A stretch of DNA of 64,000 nt from Halanaerobium saccharolyticum (lineage in GTDB: Bacteria; Bacillota; Halanaerobiia; Halanaerobiales; Halanaerobiaceae): contig NZ_QAXS01000008.1 of the NCBI RefSeq assembly GCF_003053565.1, forward strand, positions 40,770 to 104,769. The letters are read 5' to 3'. The position numbers were made by a program, and so were the translations under genes. The first letter of the stretch is position 1. Each line of letters begins with the position of its first letter. Under the pieces are notes generated by a model. That model made no database searches and had not been told where the DNA came from. It was given only the letters and a program-made list of their open reading frames with translations. Below, piece after piece: positions 9,022-17,616 of the stretch.

Positions 9022-10116
9022 ATGGCATCAGCAAATGATTTACCCAAGTATTTAAAACTAAAAAATACAATAATTGAGAGAATAAATAGAGGAGTCTATA
9101 AACCTGGAGATAAATTGCCTACCGAAAATGAATTAGCTTCTGAATTCGATATTAGTCGGCATACAGTTAGGAAAGCAATGGATATTCTGCTTAATGAGGG
9201 ACTGGTATCCAGGAAAGCAGGTTTAGGAACTTTTTTAAACAAGAGTTCAAAAAAAGAGACAAAATTAATTGGCTTTATTAGTCTCAATGTGCATGACTAT
9301 ATTTTTTCAGATATCTTTAATGGTATCGAAACTGTTCTGCATGACAAGGGATATCAAATTCTCCTTTCCAGTTCTCAAAGTGATCAGGAGCGTGAAAAAA
9401 CTATTCTGGAAGAGCTTTTAAAAAAGAATGTAGATGGTCTGATTATTGAGCCTGCCCATAGTGCAATCAGTTATCCTAACATTGGCATCTTAGAAAGATT
9501 TGTTAATAGTGAAATTCCAGTAGTTATTCTTGATAGTAAGTTTGATAATAAAAATTTTCATTATGTCGGTCTGGATGATGTTAATGGAGGTTATTTAGCA
9601 ACAAAGGCTTTAATTGATTTAGGTCATAAAAATATTGCTATGATTTATAGTAAGGTGCATCTACCTTTAATTGATAGATTTAAGGGCTATAAAAAAGCAT
9701 TAGAAGAAGAGGGACTTCCAATTTATTTAGATCATGTAAAAGAATGTTCACATACTGAGTTAGAAGATGTGACAGAATTTGAAAATCAGCTCAAAAACGC
9801 TGTGACTGAAATAATGGGCTGTACTAATCCTCCTTCAGCGATTTTCTGTGTTAATGATCAATTTGCTGTTAGAGTTAAGTCAATTTTAGAGAAAATGGGT
9901 TATCAGGTTCCGGCAGATGTTTCTTTAATTGGTTATGATGATTCTAATCTAGTCAAGCTGGACAATATATCTATTTCTTCTGTTGCCCACCCTAAAGAGC
10001 TGGCCGGTGAAAAAGCCGCCAGAATAATCCTGGACTGTATAAATAATCAGAGTTCAGCTTTTAAAGAAGACATTATATTTACCCCAAAAGTAATTTTAAG
10101 AGATTCTGTAAAATAG
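9022..10116 (+). CDS. AraR-like GntR-LacI family transcriptional repressor
   Basis: A 364-residue chimeric regulator. Residues 5-75 form a GntR-type winged helix with LPKYLKLKNTI, KLPTENELASEF and SRHTVRKA, closely matching Bacillus AraR; the rest is a LacI/GalR-type periplasmic-binding-like sensor domain. The ATG at 9022 follows AGGAGAG by 6-8 nt; an in-frame ATG at 8998 lacks such a site. Two operators with the AraR core TTGTACGTACAA lie at 2633 and 3827, in front of the same locus. It should release DNA on binding a sugar, classically L-arabinose; here the effector could instead be galactose or an oligosaccharide (inference). Confidence 0.9.
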   Translation: MASANDLPKYLKLKNTIIERINRGVYKPGDKLPTENELASEFDISRHTVRKAMDILLNEGLVSRKAGLGTFLNKSSKKETKLIGFISLNVHDYIFSDIFNGIETVLHDKGYQILLSSSQSDQEREKTILEELLKKNVDGLIIEPAHSAISYPNIGILERFVNSEIPVVILDSKFDNKNFHYVGLDDVNGGYLATKALIDLGHKNIAMIYSKVHLPLIDRFKGYKKALEEEGLPIYLDHVKECSHTELEDVTEFENQLKNAVTEIMGCTNPPSAIFCVNDQFAVRVKSILEKMGYQVPADVSLIGYDDSNLVKLDNISISSVAHPKELAGEKAARIILDCINNQSSAFKEDIIFTPKVILRDSVK

Positions 10117-10142
10117 TCAATAAAATAAAGATAATAAATTAA

Positions 10143-10189
10143 GGCTGCTCTTATAAATCAGAATTAGCTTACTGATTTAGGGAGCAGCC
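10143..10189. terminator. Bidirectional terminator between convergent genes
   Basis: GGCTGCTC (10143-10150) pairs with GAGCAGCC (10182-10189), with an inner stem of AAATCAG and CTGATTT. It sits between the regulator gene ending at 10116 and the minus-strand gene ending at 10215. Confidence 0.7.
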
Positions 10190-10214
10190 CTCTAATAAAA
10201 AACTGTAATCTTAT

Positions 10215-10469
10215 TTACTCAAAATCAAGTACCATACTCTTAACATTTACCCCACCAATTGACTTCAATTCTGCCTCCAGTGCCTCAACTTCAGTATTAT
10301 CAGCAGTAATATCCAAAATAATCATTCCTTCATCAGCACAGTTGCTGCTTTCGTGCATTCCCAATCTGGTTTTAATTATACAGCCGTGTTCTGTCAGGAT
10401 TTTCTGAACTTCCGGAGCGGCATCAGTTCTCTTGTCAATTAAAATTGCCATAATTGTAGAATCATTCAT
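10215..10469 (-). CDS. Small ACT-like protein, TM1266 (hydrogenase-system regulator) type
   Basis: An 84-residue protein with an ACT-like beta-alpha-beta-beta-alpha-beta pattern: AILIDKRTDAAPEVQKILTE, then IIKTRLGMHE, MIILDITADN, and a final GGVNVKSMVL. This pattern resembles the TM1266 family, annotated as an iron-only hydrogenase system regulator because it neighbours hydrogenase maturation genes in other bacteria. No hydrogenase gene is nearby here. I chose the ATG at 10469 because GGGAG lies 8 nt upstream; a GTG at 10478 would overlap that site. It is a single-gene unit facing away from the ROK operon. The ligand is unknown. Confidence 0.65.
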   Translation of the reverse strand: MNDSTIMAILIDKRTDAAPEVQKILTEHGCIIKTRLGMHESSNCADEGMIILDITADNTEVEALEAELKSIGGVNVKSMVLDFE

Positions 10470-10570
10470 TAAAATCACTCCCTGTTGAGATAGTTAAAAG
10501 TACTACTTTATTATTTATCTACAAAAACTAAATTTCCTCTAAGAAAAGAAATTAAACAAAAATAAAACTA

Positions 10571-10593
10571 ATTTGTTTGACTTTCGAACAAAT
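10571..10593 (+). promoter_or_regulatory. Inverted repeat over the -35 box of the ROK operon
   Basis: ATTTGTT (10571-10577) and AACAAAT (10587-10593) are perfect inverted arms 9 nt apart and enclose the -35 hexamer TTGACT. A repressor bound here would block the promoter; the ROK protein encoded downstream is the obvious candidate. Confidence 0.6.
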
Positions 10594-10605
10594 ATTAATT
10601 ATAAT
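10577..10605 (+). promoter_or_regulatory. SigA-type promoter of the ROK/sugar operon
   Basis: TTGACT (10577-10582) and TATAAT (10600-10605) at exactly 17 nt spacing. It leads into an 86-nt leader before the ATG at 10692 and probably drives the genes from 10692 onward. Confidence 0.75.
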
Positions 10606-10691
10606 CAAATTGAAGTAAAAATATTTTTTTAAATAAAATATTCAGAAAATAAAAACTATTAAATATATTATCTCTAAAGAAGGGAATTACT

Positions 10692-11954
10692 ATGGAAGCA
10701 AAAGACAGCAAAAAAATTTTTGGCTGGTCCGGTCCGGCAGCAGGAGCAGCAATTTTTAGAATCATCAAAGAGATCGGACCACTTTCGAGAACTGAGATAG
10801 TAAAACAGACCGGTTTATCAAAATCGACTGTCAGTGTTCACACCAAAAAACTGCTGGAAATGGGTCTGATCAAAAAGGAAAAAGAAAAAACTGATAAAGC
10901 CGGCAGTGTGGGGAGAAACCGGCAGCTGCTTAAATTTGCCAAAAACAATGGTTATATTATAGCTATTGATCTCGGGGCAACAGGCTTAAATGTAGCGCTC
11001 TGTAATCTAGATGCTGAAATTATTGAAATGAAGGTCAGTGATATTTTAGTCAACAGCGGGCCCAAAAAAGTTATGAATAAAATTGACCAGCTGATAAAAG
11101 AACTTCTGGAGTCAAATCAGCTTGAGCAAAAAAAGATTTTTGGGATTGGAATGGGGGTTCCGGGTCCGGTTGAATTTTCTAAGGGTCTGCCGGTATCACC
11201 ACCAATTATGCCCGGCTGGCACTTAAGCCCCTTAAAACAGATTTTACAGGAAAAATATAAATGTCCCGCTTTTATCGATAATGATGTTAATGTGATGGCA
11301 GTAGGAGAAAAACACGCAGGTCTGGCTCAGGATGTTTCCAACTTTATTTTTATCAAAATTGGAACCGGAATTGGGGCCGGCATAATCTGTGAAGATAAAC
11401 TTTACCGCGGCTCTAAAGGTTGTGCTGGAGATATTGGTCATATTGGAATCGAAGGTGAGGAAGAATTATGTCCCTGCGGCAACCGGGGCTGTCTGGAAAT
11501 AGTAGCAGCCGGACCGGCAATTGCCAAAAAAGCAAAAGCAGCCGCTAAAAATCGAGAAAGTGAAATTCTATTAAAGATTTTAAATAAAAAAGGAGATCTA
11601 ACAGCTAAAGATGTAGGAGAGGCAGTCCGCAGAAATGACCTGGCTGCCATTAATATAGTCAAAAACAGCGGTCAAAAAATTGGCCAGGTTGCTTCTAGAC
11701 TGGTTAACTTCTACAATCCATCTTTAATAATTATCGGGGGAGGGGTTGCTAAAATCGGGAATCATCTAATTTCTGCAATCAAAGAGGAGGTGCTGCGCCG
11801 TTCTACTTCACTTGCTGTACAGGACTTAAGAATCGAATTATCACAAAAAAATGACGAGATTGCTGTGATTGGAGCTGCTGCGATGGCGGTCAACGAAATT
11901 TATTCCCATGATAATGTAACTGAAATGATGTATTTAGATGGCAGCAGCAAATAA
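10692..11954 (+). CDS. ROK family transcriptional regulator (NagC/XylR type)
   Basis: A 420-residue protein with an N-terminal winged helix (residues about 15-75, ending in the GSVGRNRQLLKF linker) and a C-terminal ROK sugar-kinase fold. The nucleotide-binding AIDLGATG has Asp93; the zinc motif CPCGNRGC spans 260-267; the catalytic-type Asp in FIDNDVNV is retained, so loss of kinase activity cannot be assumed. It is the first gene of an operon for sugar isomerases, dehydrogenases and an RbsABC-type importer, and an inverted repeat overlaps its own promoter. It most likely represses the operon until an imported sugar binds. Confidence 0.85.
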   Translation: MEAKDSKKIFGWSGPAAGAAIFRIIKEIGPLSRTEIVKQTGLSKSTVSVHTKKLLEMGLIKKEKEKTDKAGSVGRNRQLLKFAKNNGYIIAIDLGATGLNVALCNLDAEIIEMKVSDILVNSGPKKVMNKIDQLIKELLESNQLEQKKIFGIGMGVPGPVEFSKGLPVSPPIMPGWHLSPLKQILQEKYKCPAFIDNDVNVMAVGEKHAGLAQDVSNFIFIKIGTGIGAGIICEDKLYRGSKGCAGDIGHIGIEGEEELCPCGNRGCLEIVAAGPAIAKKAKAAAKNRESEILLKILNKKGDLTAKDVGEAVRRNDLAAINIVKNSGQKIGQVASRLVNFYNPSLIIIGGGVAKIGNHLISAIKEEVLRRSTSLAVQDLRIELSQKNDEIAVIGAAAMAVNEIYSHDNVTEMMYLDGSSK

Positions 11955-11977
11955 ATGAGCTCAAAGGAGGTGTGATT

Positions 11978-12796
11978 TTGAAAAGAATAATCGCTGTAAA
12001 CTCAAATACCTACCACGGATTTTCACTTAAAGATGCTATTTCAGGGATCAAAGCAGCTGGCTTTAACTACATTGAACTTACTGCTACCAAGGGCTGGACA
12101 GAACATGTTTTTCCTACCATGTCTTTAAATGAATTATATGAGGTCGAAGAGCAGCTGATTGAGGCCGGCTTAACTCCAATTTCTTTAAGCGGCCACACCA
12201 ATCTAATGGACAATAATCGCCTTGATGATTTTATTGCCAATATCAGGCTGGCCCATTTTTTTGGTTGTAAATATATAATTTCTTCAATTGGAGAGGCCCA
12301 TCTTGAAGATCAGGCTGAGCTTTCTGATCAGAAGACTGCGGAAAATATTAAAACTTTAATTCCCTACCTCGAAGATTACGGTCTGATTTTAGGTCTTGAA
12401 AATCACGGCAAACATGGAACGGGAAAGCAGCTTAAAAAAATTGTTGACCTGATTGACTCTGAGCGAGTTGTAGTCAATTATGATACGGCCAATGCAATTT
12501 TTTATGGAGAAGAAAACCTTGATTTAAAAGCTGATTTGAAGTTTGCCCTGGACAAAGTTGGCCATCTGCACTTAAAAGATAAGGCGGGTGCTCAAAAAGA
12601 GTGGAATTTTCCCGCTCTGGGCAGAGGAAATATTGACTTTAAGCCGCTATTTAAGCTATTAAAAGAAAGTGAGAATAATTCACCTTTCAGTATTGAAATA
12701 GAATTTAGAGAGGACGGCCCTGCAGATCTGGCAGAGGTTAATCAGGCAGTCAAAGATTCCTATCAATTTTTAAAAGAAGCTGGTTTTAAACTCTGA
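11978..12796 (+). CDS. Sugar phosphate isomerase/epimerase-like TIM-barrel protein
   Basis: A 272-residue xylose-isomerase-like TIM barrel (AP endonuclease 2 superfamily). Likely metal ligands are in GLENHGKHG, NYDTANAIF, HLHLKDK and IEIEFRED, giving the usual Glu-Asp-His-Glu set. I chose TTG at 11978, 7 nt after AGGAGG; a GTG at 11972 is too close to that site. It sits between the ROK regulator and a Gfo/Idh/MocA dehydrogenase. In several characterised pathways this pair oxidises a sugar to a keto-sugar and epimerises or isomerises it; the substrate here is unknown. Confidence 0.8.
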   Translation: MKRIIAVNSNTYHGFSLKDAISGIKAAGFNYIELTATKGWTEHVFPTMSLNELYEVEEQLIEAGLTPISLSGHTNLMDNNRLDDFIANIRLAHFFGCKYIISSIGEAHLEDQAELSDQKTAENIKTLIPYLEDYGLILGLENHGKHGTGKQLKKIVDLIDSERVVVNYDTANAIFYGEENLDLKADLKFALDKVGHLHLKDKAGAQKEWNFPALGRGNIDFKPLFKLLKESENNSPFSIEIEFREDGPADLAEVNQAVKDSYQFLKEAGFKL

Positions 12797-12860
12797 TTTT
12801 AAGTTTCTATCTCAAAAATCAAAATTATCAGCTGCAGCAAATGAGGAAGGGAGGTAGTGA

Positions 12861-13829
12861 ATGCAAAAAGTTGTAATTGTTGGTGTTGGTGGGATGGGGA
12901 CAGTTCATTTTAATAATTACGCTCAGATAGAAAAGGCAGAAGTTAAAGCAGTTGTCGGTCCTTCGGAAGCTGACAAAAAGCAGGCTCAAAAATGGGGAGT
13001 CAAAATTTATTCGGACTTAGAAAAGCTACTGGCTGCAGAAAAGATCGATCTGGTTGACATCTGTACTCCGACTTTTTTACATGTTGAGTATGCTCTGCAG
13101 GCTTTAAATGCCGGGAAAAATGTCATCATTGAAAAGCCGATTGCCCTGCACCGGGAAGATGCAGATAGAATTTTTGCCCTGGCAGCTGAAAAAAATGCTC
13201 AGGTTTATGTCGGTCAGGTTCTTCATTTTACCAGAGAAGTAGAAATTCTAAAAGAAGCAGTTAAAAGCAAAAAATACGGCCGGGTACTGGATGCCTATTT
13301 TACCCGCCTGACTGCTGCTCCTGACTGGTCGGCTGGCGGCTGGCTCTTTGATAAAGAAAAGAGTGGTCTGCTGCCCTTTGACCTGCACATCCATGATCTT
13401 GATCTGATTATCAGTCTTTTCGGCAGACCGGAAAGCTACAGTTTTAATGCTGCCGGCAGCAGGGGCGGTAAGTTTAAGGAACACTACCGCTTTAATTATA
13501 ATTTTGGTGAGCTAAATGTGGGGGCAGAAGCGGCCTGGTACAATGCCAGTTACCCCTTTACAGCCCGCTGGCGTGTCTACTTTGAAAAAGGGCTTTTAGT
13601 CAACGAAGAAAAACTGATTTTTTATCCTGCAGAGGGAGAGCCGGTTGAATTTGAAACAGCCCAGGAACCAAAAATTGAAACCGGAATTAATTTACCGCCA
13701 ACTGCAATGTTTTACCATGAGCTTTCCCATTTTATTGAATCAGCGGAAAAGGGTATTCCCACTGATCGGATGACAGAAGAGGAATTAATTACCACAGTTG
13801 AAATTTTAGAAGATATAGCCGAGCTCTAA
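12861..13829 (+). CDS. Gfo/Idh/MocA family oxidoreductase
   Basis: A 322-residue NAD(P)-dependent dehydrogenase. It shows the Rossmann motif VIVGVGGMGTVH at the N-terminus, the conserved Glu91-Lys92-Pro93 (EKPIALHRED) and the DLHIHDLDL motif where the catalytic histidine of the family lies. It follows a TIM-barrel isomerase and precedes an RbsB-like binding protein, so it probably oxidises the imported sugar or cyclitol. The genes around it are more GC-rich and regular in codon use than the first 10 kb, consistent with one co-inherited operon. Confidence 0.85.
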   Translation: MQKVVIVGVGGMGTVHFNNYAQIEKAEVKAVVGPSEADKKQAQKWGVKIYSDLEKLLAAEKIDLVDICTPTFLHVEYALQALNAGKNVIIEKPIALHREDADRIFALAAEKNAQVYVGQVLHFTREVEILKEAVKSKKYGRVLDAYFTRLTAAPDWSAGGWLFDKEKSGLLPFDLHIHDLDLIISLFGRPESYSFNAAGSRGGKFKEHYRFNYNFGELNVGAEAAWYNASYPFTARWRVYFEKGLLVNEEKLIFYPAEGEPVEFETAQEPKIETGINLPPTAMFYHELSHFIESAEKGIPTDRMTEEELITTVEILEDIAEL

Positions 13830-13933
13830 TAGTATTCTGAGCAGTTAAAGAAGATATTCAGACAGGGGTTTTAACAGCAGTATTAGCTGCTGGATTTGAT
13901 AGAGATTTTCAATTAAAAAGGAGGAAATTTATT

Positions 13934-14872
13934 ATGAAAAAGGCTTTAGTGTTTTTGGTTGTTTTTTCTCTCTTGGTAACTCTTGTTTTAGCTGGCAGTG
14001 TAAGTGCTCAGGATAAGCATAAGATAGGTATTTTAGCCCCTGCTGTTACTCACGGCTGGGTAGCTGCTGTTGCCTATCATGCCGAAGCTCGTTGTGAAGA
14101 GCTTTCTGACGAGATTGAATATCGGATTCAGACCAGCAGCAATGCTTCCGAGATGACCTCTCAGCTTGATGATCTAAAAACCTGGGGTGCAGAAGCAATA
14201 GTTGCCTTCCCTCAGTGGACTGGAATGGAAGTTCCAATTCAGATGGCTATTCAGGATGGAGTTGAGGTTGTAAACTTTGACATCAAGATTGATGTTGATG
14301 GAGTTTATCGGGTAGCTGGAGATAACTATGATATGGGAGTTCAGGGAGCTCACTATATCTCAGATAAAATCGGAAATAAAGGTACAGTTGTGATTTTAGA
14401 AGTACCTACAGCCGGTTCAGTTTCCGAGCTCCGCAAAGAAGGTTTTTTAGATACCCTGGATGAAATTGGTGCTGATTATGAACTTCACACCTATGCAACT
14501 CAGTTTACCAGAGAAGCAGGTTTAAGTGATATGTCAGATATTTTAATCAGACACGACCAGATCGATGCTGTTTATTCGATGGATGATGAAACTTCAATTG
14601 GTGTTTTAAAGGCAATCGAAGAAGCCGGCCGCGAAGATATCAAAGTAGTCACCGGTGGTGGCGGTATGCAGGAATACTTCGAAATGATGCCCGAAAACGA
14701 AGATATCTGGATTCAGTCAGCCCTTTATTCACCTGCAATGGTTAAAGACGCTGTTGACATGGCAGTCGATATTTTAGAAGGAGAAGAGGTACCAGAAGAA
14801 AAAATTATTCCAACAACTATAGTTGACCGTACAAATTACAAAGAGTTCTTAGATCCAGATTCTCCTTATTAA
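13934..14872 (+). CDS. Ribose/galactose-type ABC transporter substrate-binding protein
   Basis: A 312-residue class-I periplasmic binding protein (RbsB/MglB fold). Residues 1-25 form a Sec signal with cleavage at VSA/QD and no lipobox cysteine, again pointing to a soluble periplasmic protein. Mature landmarks are THGWVAAV, the QTSSNASEM turn and FDIKID. It is followed by a strong hairpin and then by the matching ATPase and permease. Ligands of this fold are monosaccharides, cyclitols or autoinducer-like sugars. Confidence 0.88.
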   Translation: MKKALVFLVVFSLLVTLVLAGSVSAQDKHKIGILAPAVTHGWVAAVAYHAEARCEELSDEIEYRIQTSSNASEMTSQLDDLKTWGAEAIVAFPQWTGMEVPIQMAIQDGVEVVNFDIKIDVDGVYRVAGDNYDMGVQGAHYISDKIGNKGTVVILEVPTAGSVSELRKEGFLDTLDEIGADYELHTYATQFTREAGLSDMSDILIRHDQIDAVYSMDDETSIGVLKAIEEAGREDIKVVTGGGGMQEYFEMMPENEDIWIQSALYSPAMVKDAVDMAVDILEGEEVPEEKIIPTTIVDRTNYKEFLDPDSPY

Positions 14873-14942
14873 AATCAATTAGTATAATTCACCAGACTCT
14901 ATTTAATCGCAATTTGATAGAGAAGTTAAATATCTAAGTAAG

Positions 14943-14971
14943 TCAGAGGTTGTGGATTCCACAGCCTCTGA
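14943..14971 (+). terminator. Intra-operon hairpin after the second binding-protein gene
   Basis: TCAGAGG (14943-14949) pairs with CCTCTGA (14965-14971), extended inward by TGTGG and CCACA to a stem of about 13 bp. It separates the abundant binding protein from the ATPase gene, as the hairpin at 5213-5245 does in the other transporter operon. Confidence 0.65.
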
Positions 14972-14995
14972 TTTCAATTGACGGGATGTGATTAA

Positions 14996-16516
14996 ATGAA
15001 AATAGAAATAAAAAATATCGATAAGGCTTTTGGTGCCATTGAGGCAGTCAAGGATGTTTCTTTTTCAGTTTCTGGAGGCGAAGTCTGTGCTCTAATTGGA
15101 GAAAATGGTGCCGGCAAATCAACTCTGATGAATATTCTGGGAGGAGTGCTGCCTGCCGACCGCGGTGAAATCTTAATTGACGGCCAGCAGGTTAATTTTC
15201 AGAAACCTGCAGATTCTCTGAATGCGGGAATTGCCTTTATTCACCAGGAATTAAATTTGATCAATGATCTTCCTATTTATGAGAATATGTTTATCGGGCG
15301 GGAGCTGAAGAAAAAAGGCAGAATCTTAGATTTAGAAAAAATGATTGCCAGAACCAAGGAAGTTTTTGACCAGATGGAAATTGACCTTGATCCTAAAACG
15401 ATGGTCAGAGATCTTGATACCTCCTATAAGCAGATTGTTGAGATTTCGCGAGCAATTATGATGGATGCCTCGATTATCATTATGGATGAGCCGACAACTT
15501 CCCTTACCGATCAGGAAATTGAGCGAGTTTTTGAGATGATGAAGACCCTAAAAAAACAGAATGTAGGAATAGTTTTTATTTCTCATAAACTAAATGAGGT
15601 TATAGAATTCTGTGACCGCTACTCGGTTTTGAGAAATGGTGAACTGGTGGCAGAGGGAATGGTCAGCGAGGTTAATGTTGACCAGCTGGCGAGAGCAATG
15701 GTCGGGCATGAGCTGAGAACTGAATCGCTGCAGCGAAAAACCGAGTCCGGCAGAGAAGTGCTACGGGCTGAAAATTTAAGCTATAATAATGATTTTAAAA
15801 ATATTTCTTTCAGTGTACATCAGGGAGAAATCCTCGGAGTGACCGGTCTTTTAGGAGACGGCAGACAGGAACTCTTCCAGGCTATTTTTGGCAGTGGGCA
15901 GATTGAAGCCGGAGAACTTTATTTAAATGATCAGCAAGTAGAGATCAAAAATACTACCGATGCCCTGCAGAAGGGGATTGGCTATCTGCCGCGGGACCGG
16001 AAAGAAAATGGAATTATCAAAGATATGGATATTTTTGAAAATGCTTCAATAGTGACCTGGCCTTTATTTGATAACTTTGGAATTATTGACCGGGAAAAAC
16101 AGGAGCAGGAATTTAAAGAGCAGGTTGAAAGACTTAGAATCAAGATGGGAGCAAAAAATGATTCCATCAATAGCCTCTCCGGAGGTAATCAGCAGAAAAT
16201 TGTGCTTGCCAAATGGTTAATTGCAAACCCGGAAATATTTATTCTGGATAACCCGACTCAGGGTGTTGATGTGGGGGCAAAAGAGGATATTTATGATATT
16301 ATTTTGGAGCTGGCTGCAGAGGGAATCGCCGTGGTTATTTTATCCAGTGAGGCCAAGGAGATTATTCGGATCTGTGATCGGGCCCTGGTGATGTATCACG
16401 GAGTAATTCAGGGAGAGCTGAGTCAGGCTGAGATGAGCGAACACGAGATTATGCGGCTGGCAACAGGAGCCAGTTTAAATTCAGTGCAGGAGGGGGCAGA
16501 AGATGCAGAAAAATAA
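14996..16516 (+). CDS. Sugar ABC transporter ATP-binding protein, two-domain (RbsA/MglA-like)
   Basis: A 506-residue protein with two fused nucleotide-binding domains. Domain 1 has Walker A GENGAGKST near residue 35 and Walker B IIIMDEPTTSL near 160. Domain 2 has a degenerate P-loop (GLLGDGRQEL), the signature LSGGNQQK near 393 and ILDNPTQGVD. The domain-1 signature is LDTSYKQ, in which the signature glycine seems to be replaced by serine. The 3' end overlaps the permease gene by 14 nt, so they are translationally coupled. It energises the RbsABC-type importer of this operon. Confidence 0.92.
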   Translation: MKIEIKNIDKAFGAIEAVKDVSFSVSGGEVCALIGENGAGKSTLMNILGGVLPADRGEILIDGQQVNFQKPADSLNAGIAFIHQELNLINDLPIYENMFIGRELKKKGRILDLEKMIARTKEVFDQMEIDLDPKTMVRDLDTSYKQIVEISRAIMMDASIIIMDEPTTSLTDQEIERVFEMMKTLKKQNVGIVFISHKLNEVIEFCDRYSVLRNGELVAEGMVSEVNVDQLARAMVGHELRTESLQRKTESGREVLRAENLSYNNDFKNISFSVHQGEILGVTGLLGDGRQELFQAIFGSGQIEAGELYLNDQQVEIKNTTDALQKGIGYLPRDRKENGIIKDMDIFENASIVTWPLFDNFGIIDREKQEQEFKEQVERLRIKMGAKNDSINSLSGGNQQKIVLAKWLIANPEIFILDNPTQGVDVGAKEDIYDIILELAAEGIAVVILSSEAKEIIRICDRALVMYHGVIQGELSQAEMSEHEIMRLATGASLNSVQEGAEDAEK

Positions 16517-17552
16517 CAAACAGAATTCAGAACAGGGATTTAAGCATTGGTTTATCAAAAAGTGGTCCACTGAGCCAATTTTCAGCACCGGGATTGCTCT
16601 GATAGTGATGATTATTTTACAGACCTGGAGTCTTGGTTTTGATTATGATTCTTTTGGCAGCTGGTTTTTCACCTGGACTAATAACTGGATTAATATTCTG
16701 CGGAATAATGCCGGGGTTGGTCTGATAGCGCTAGGCATGTCCTTTGTTATCATGTCAGCCGGGATTGACCTTTCAGTTGGTTCGACAATGGTGGCAGTTG
16801 GAGCAGCCTTGATGATGCTGATCGATAGAGGCCCCAATGGGATTTTAATAAATTTAGGAATCGAAGGGATTCCGGCAATTTTAATTGCAATTTTAGTCTC
16901 ACTTGCCTTCGGCTATTTTCTGGGCAATTTAAATGGGATTTTAATTACCAGGGGAGGAATACCACCCTTTGTGGTAACTCTGGCTACAATGAAGCTCTAC
17001 CGCAGTGTAACCCAGCACTTTATGCAGGGCTATAACCCGCGGGTGCCGCTTGAGTTTTTGCCGATTTCAAACTTTCAGATCGGCAGGTTTCGCATGATGC
17101 CCATTATTTACTGGCTTTTGATTGCAGCAGTACTATATTTTATGTCCAAGCGGACGACCTTTGGCCGCCAGATAATTGCTGTCGGCTCCAATGAGCGCTC
17201 GGCCAATCTGTCTGGAGTTAATGTCAAAAAAGTTAAGCGCCGGGTTTATGCGATTACTGGACTGCTGGTCTCCTTTGCGGCAATTATTCAGGTTTCCCGG
17301 ATCGGTTCGATGGATTATGCCAATGCCGGCAGCGGTTATGAGATGGAAGCTATCGCGGCGGCTGTTGTTGGTGGAACCAGTATGAGTGGTGGTCGGGGAA
17401 CGGTTATCGGCACCTTACTTGGTGTTTTAATTATCGCTGTTATGAATAACCTGCTCAATCTGCTCGGGGTACCGCCATTTCTCCGCGAAGCTTTTAAGGG
17501 CCTAATTCTAATCGGAGCAGTTTTAATGCAGAAAAAACAGAAAACAGTTTAA
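16503..17552 (+). CDS. Sugar ABC transporter permease (RbsC-like)
   Basis: A 349-residue inner-membrane permease of the branched-chain/ribose type with roughly eight to ten helices. Family signatures SAGIDLSVGS and GGTSMSGGRGTVIGT are clear. It completes the importer formed with the binding protein at 13934 and the ATPase at 14996. A charged N-terminal extension of about 25 residues precedes the first helix. Confidence 0.92.
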   Translation: MQKNNKQNSEQGFKHWFIKKWSTEPIFSTGIALIVMIILQTWSLGFDYDSFGSWFFTWTNNWINILRNNAGVGLIALGMSFVIMSAGIDLSVGSTMVAVGAALMMLIDRGPNGILINLGIEGIPAILIAILVSLAFGYFLGNLNGILITRGGIPPFVVTLATMKLYRSVTQHFMQGYNPRVPLEFLPISNFQIGRFRMMPIIYWLLIAAVLYFMSKRTTFGRQIIAVGSNERSANLSGVNVKKVKRRVYAITGLLVSFAAIIQVSRIGSMDYANAGSGYEMEAIAAAVVGGTSMSGGRGTVIGTLLGVLIIAVMNNLLNLLGVPPFLREAFKGLILIGAVLMQKKQKTV

Positions 17553-17616
17553 TTTTTAAATAATTTTTATTCTAAAAATATCTTTTATTTAAGCGACCAG
17601 AAAAGGATGTGATCTG

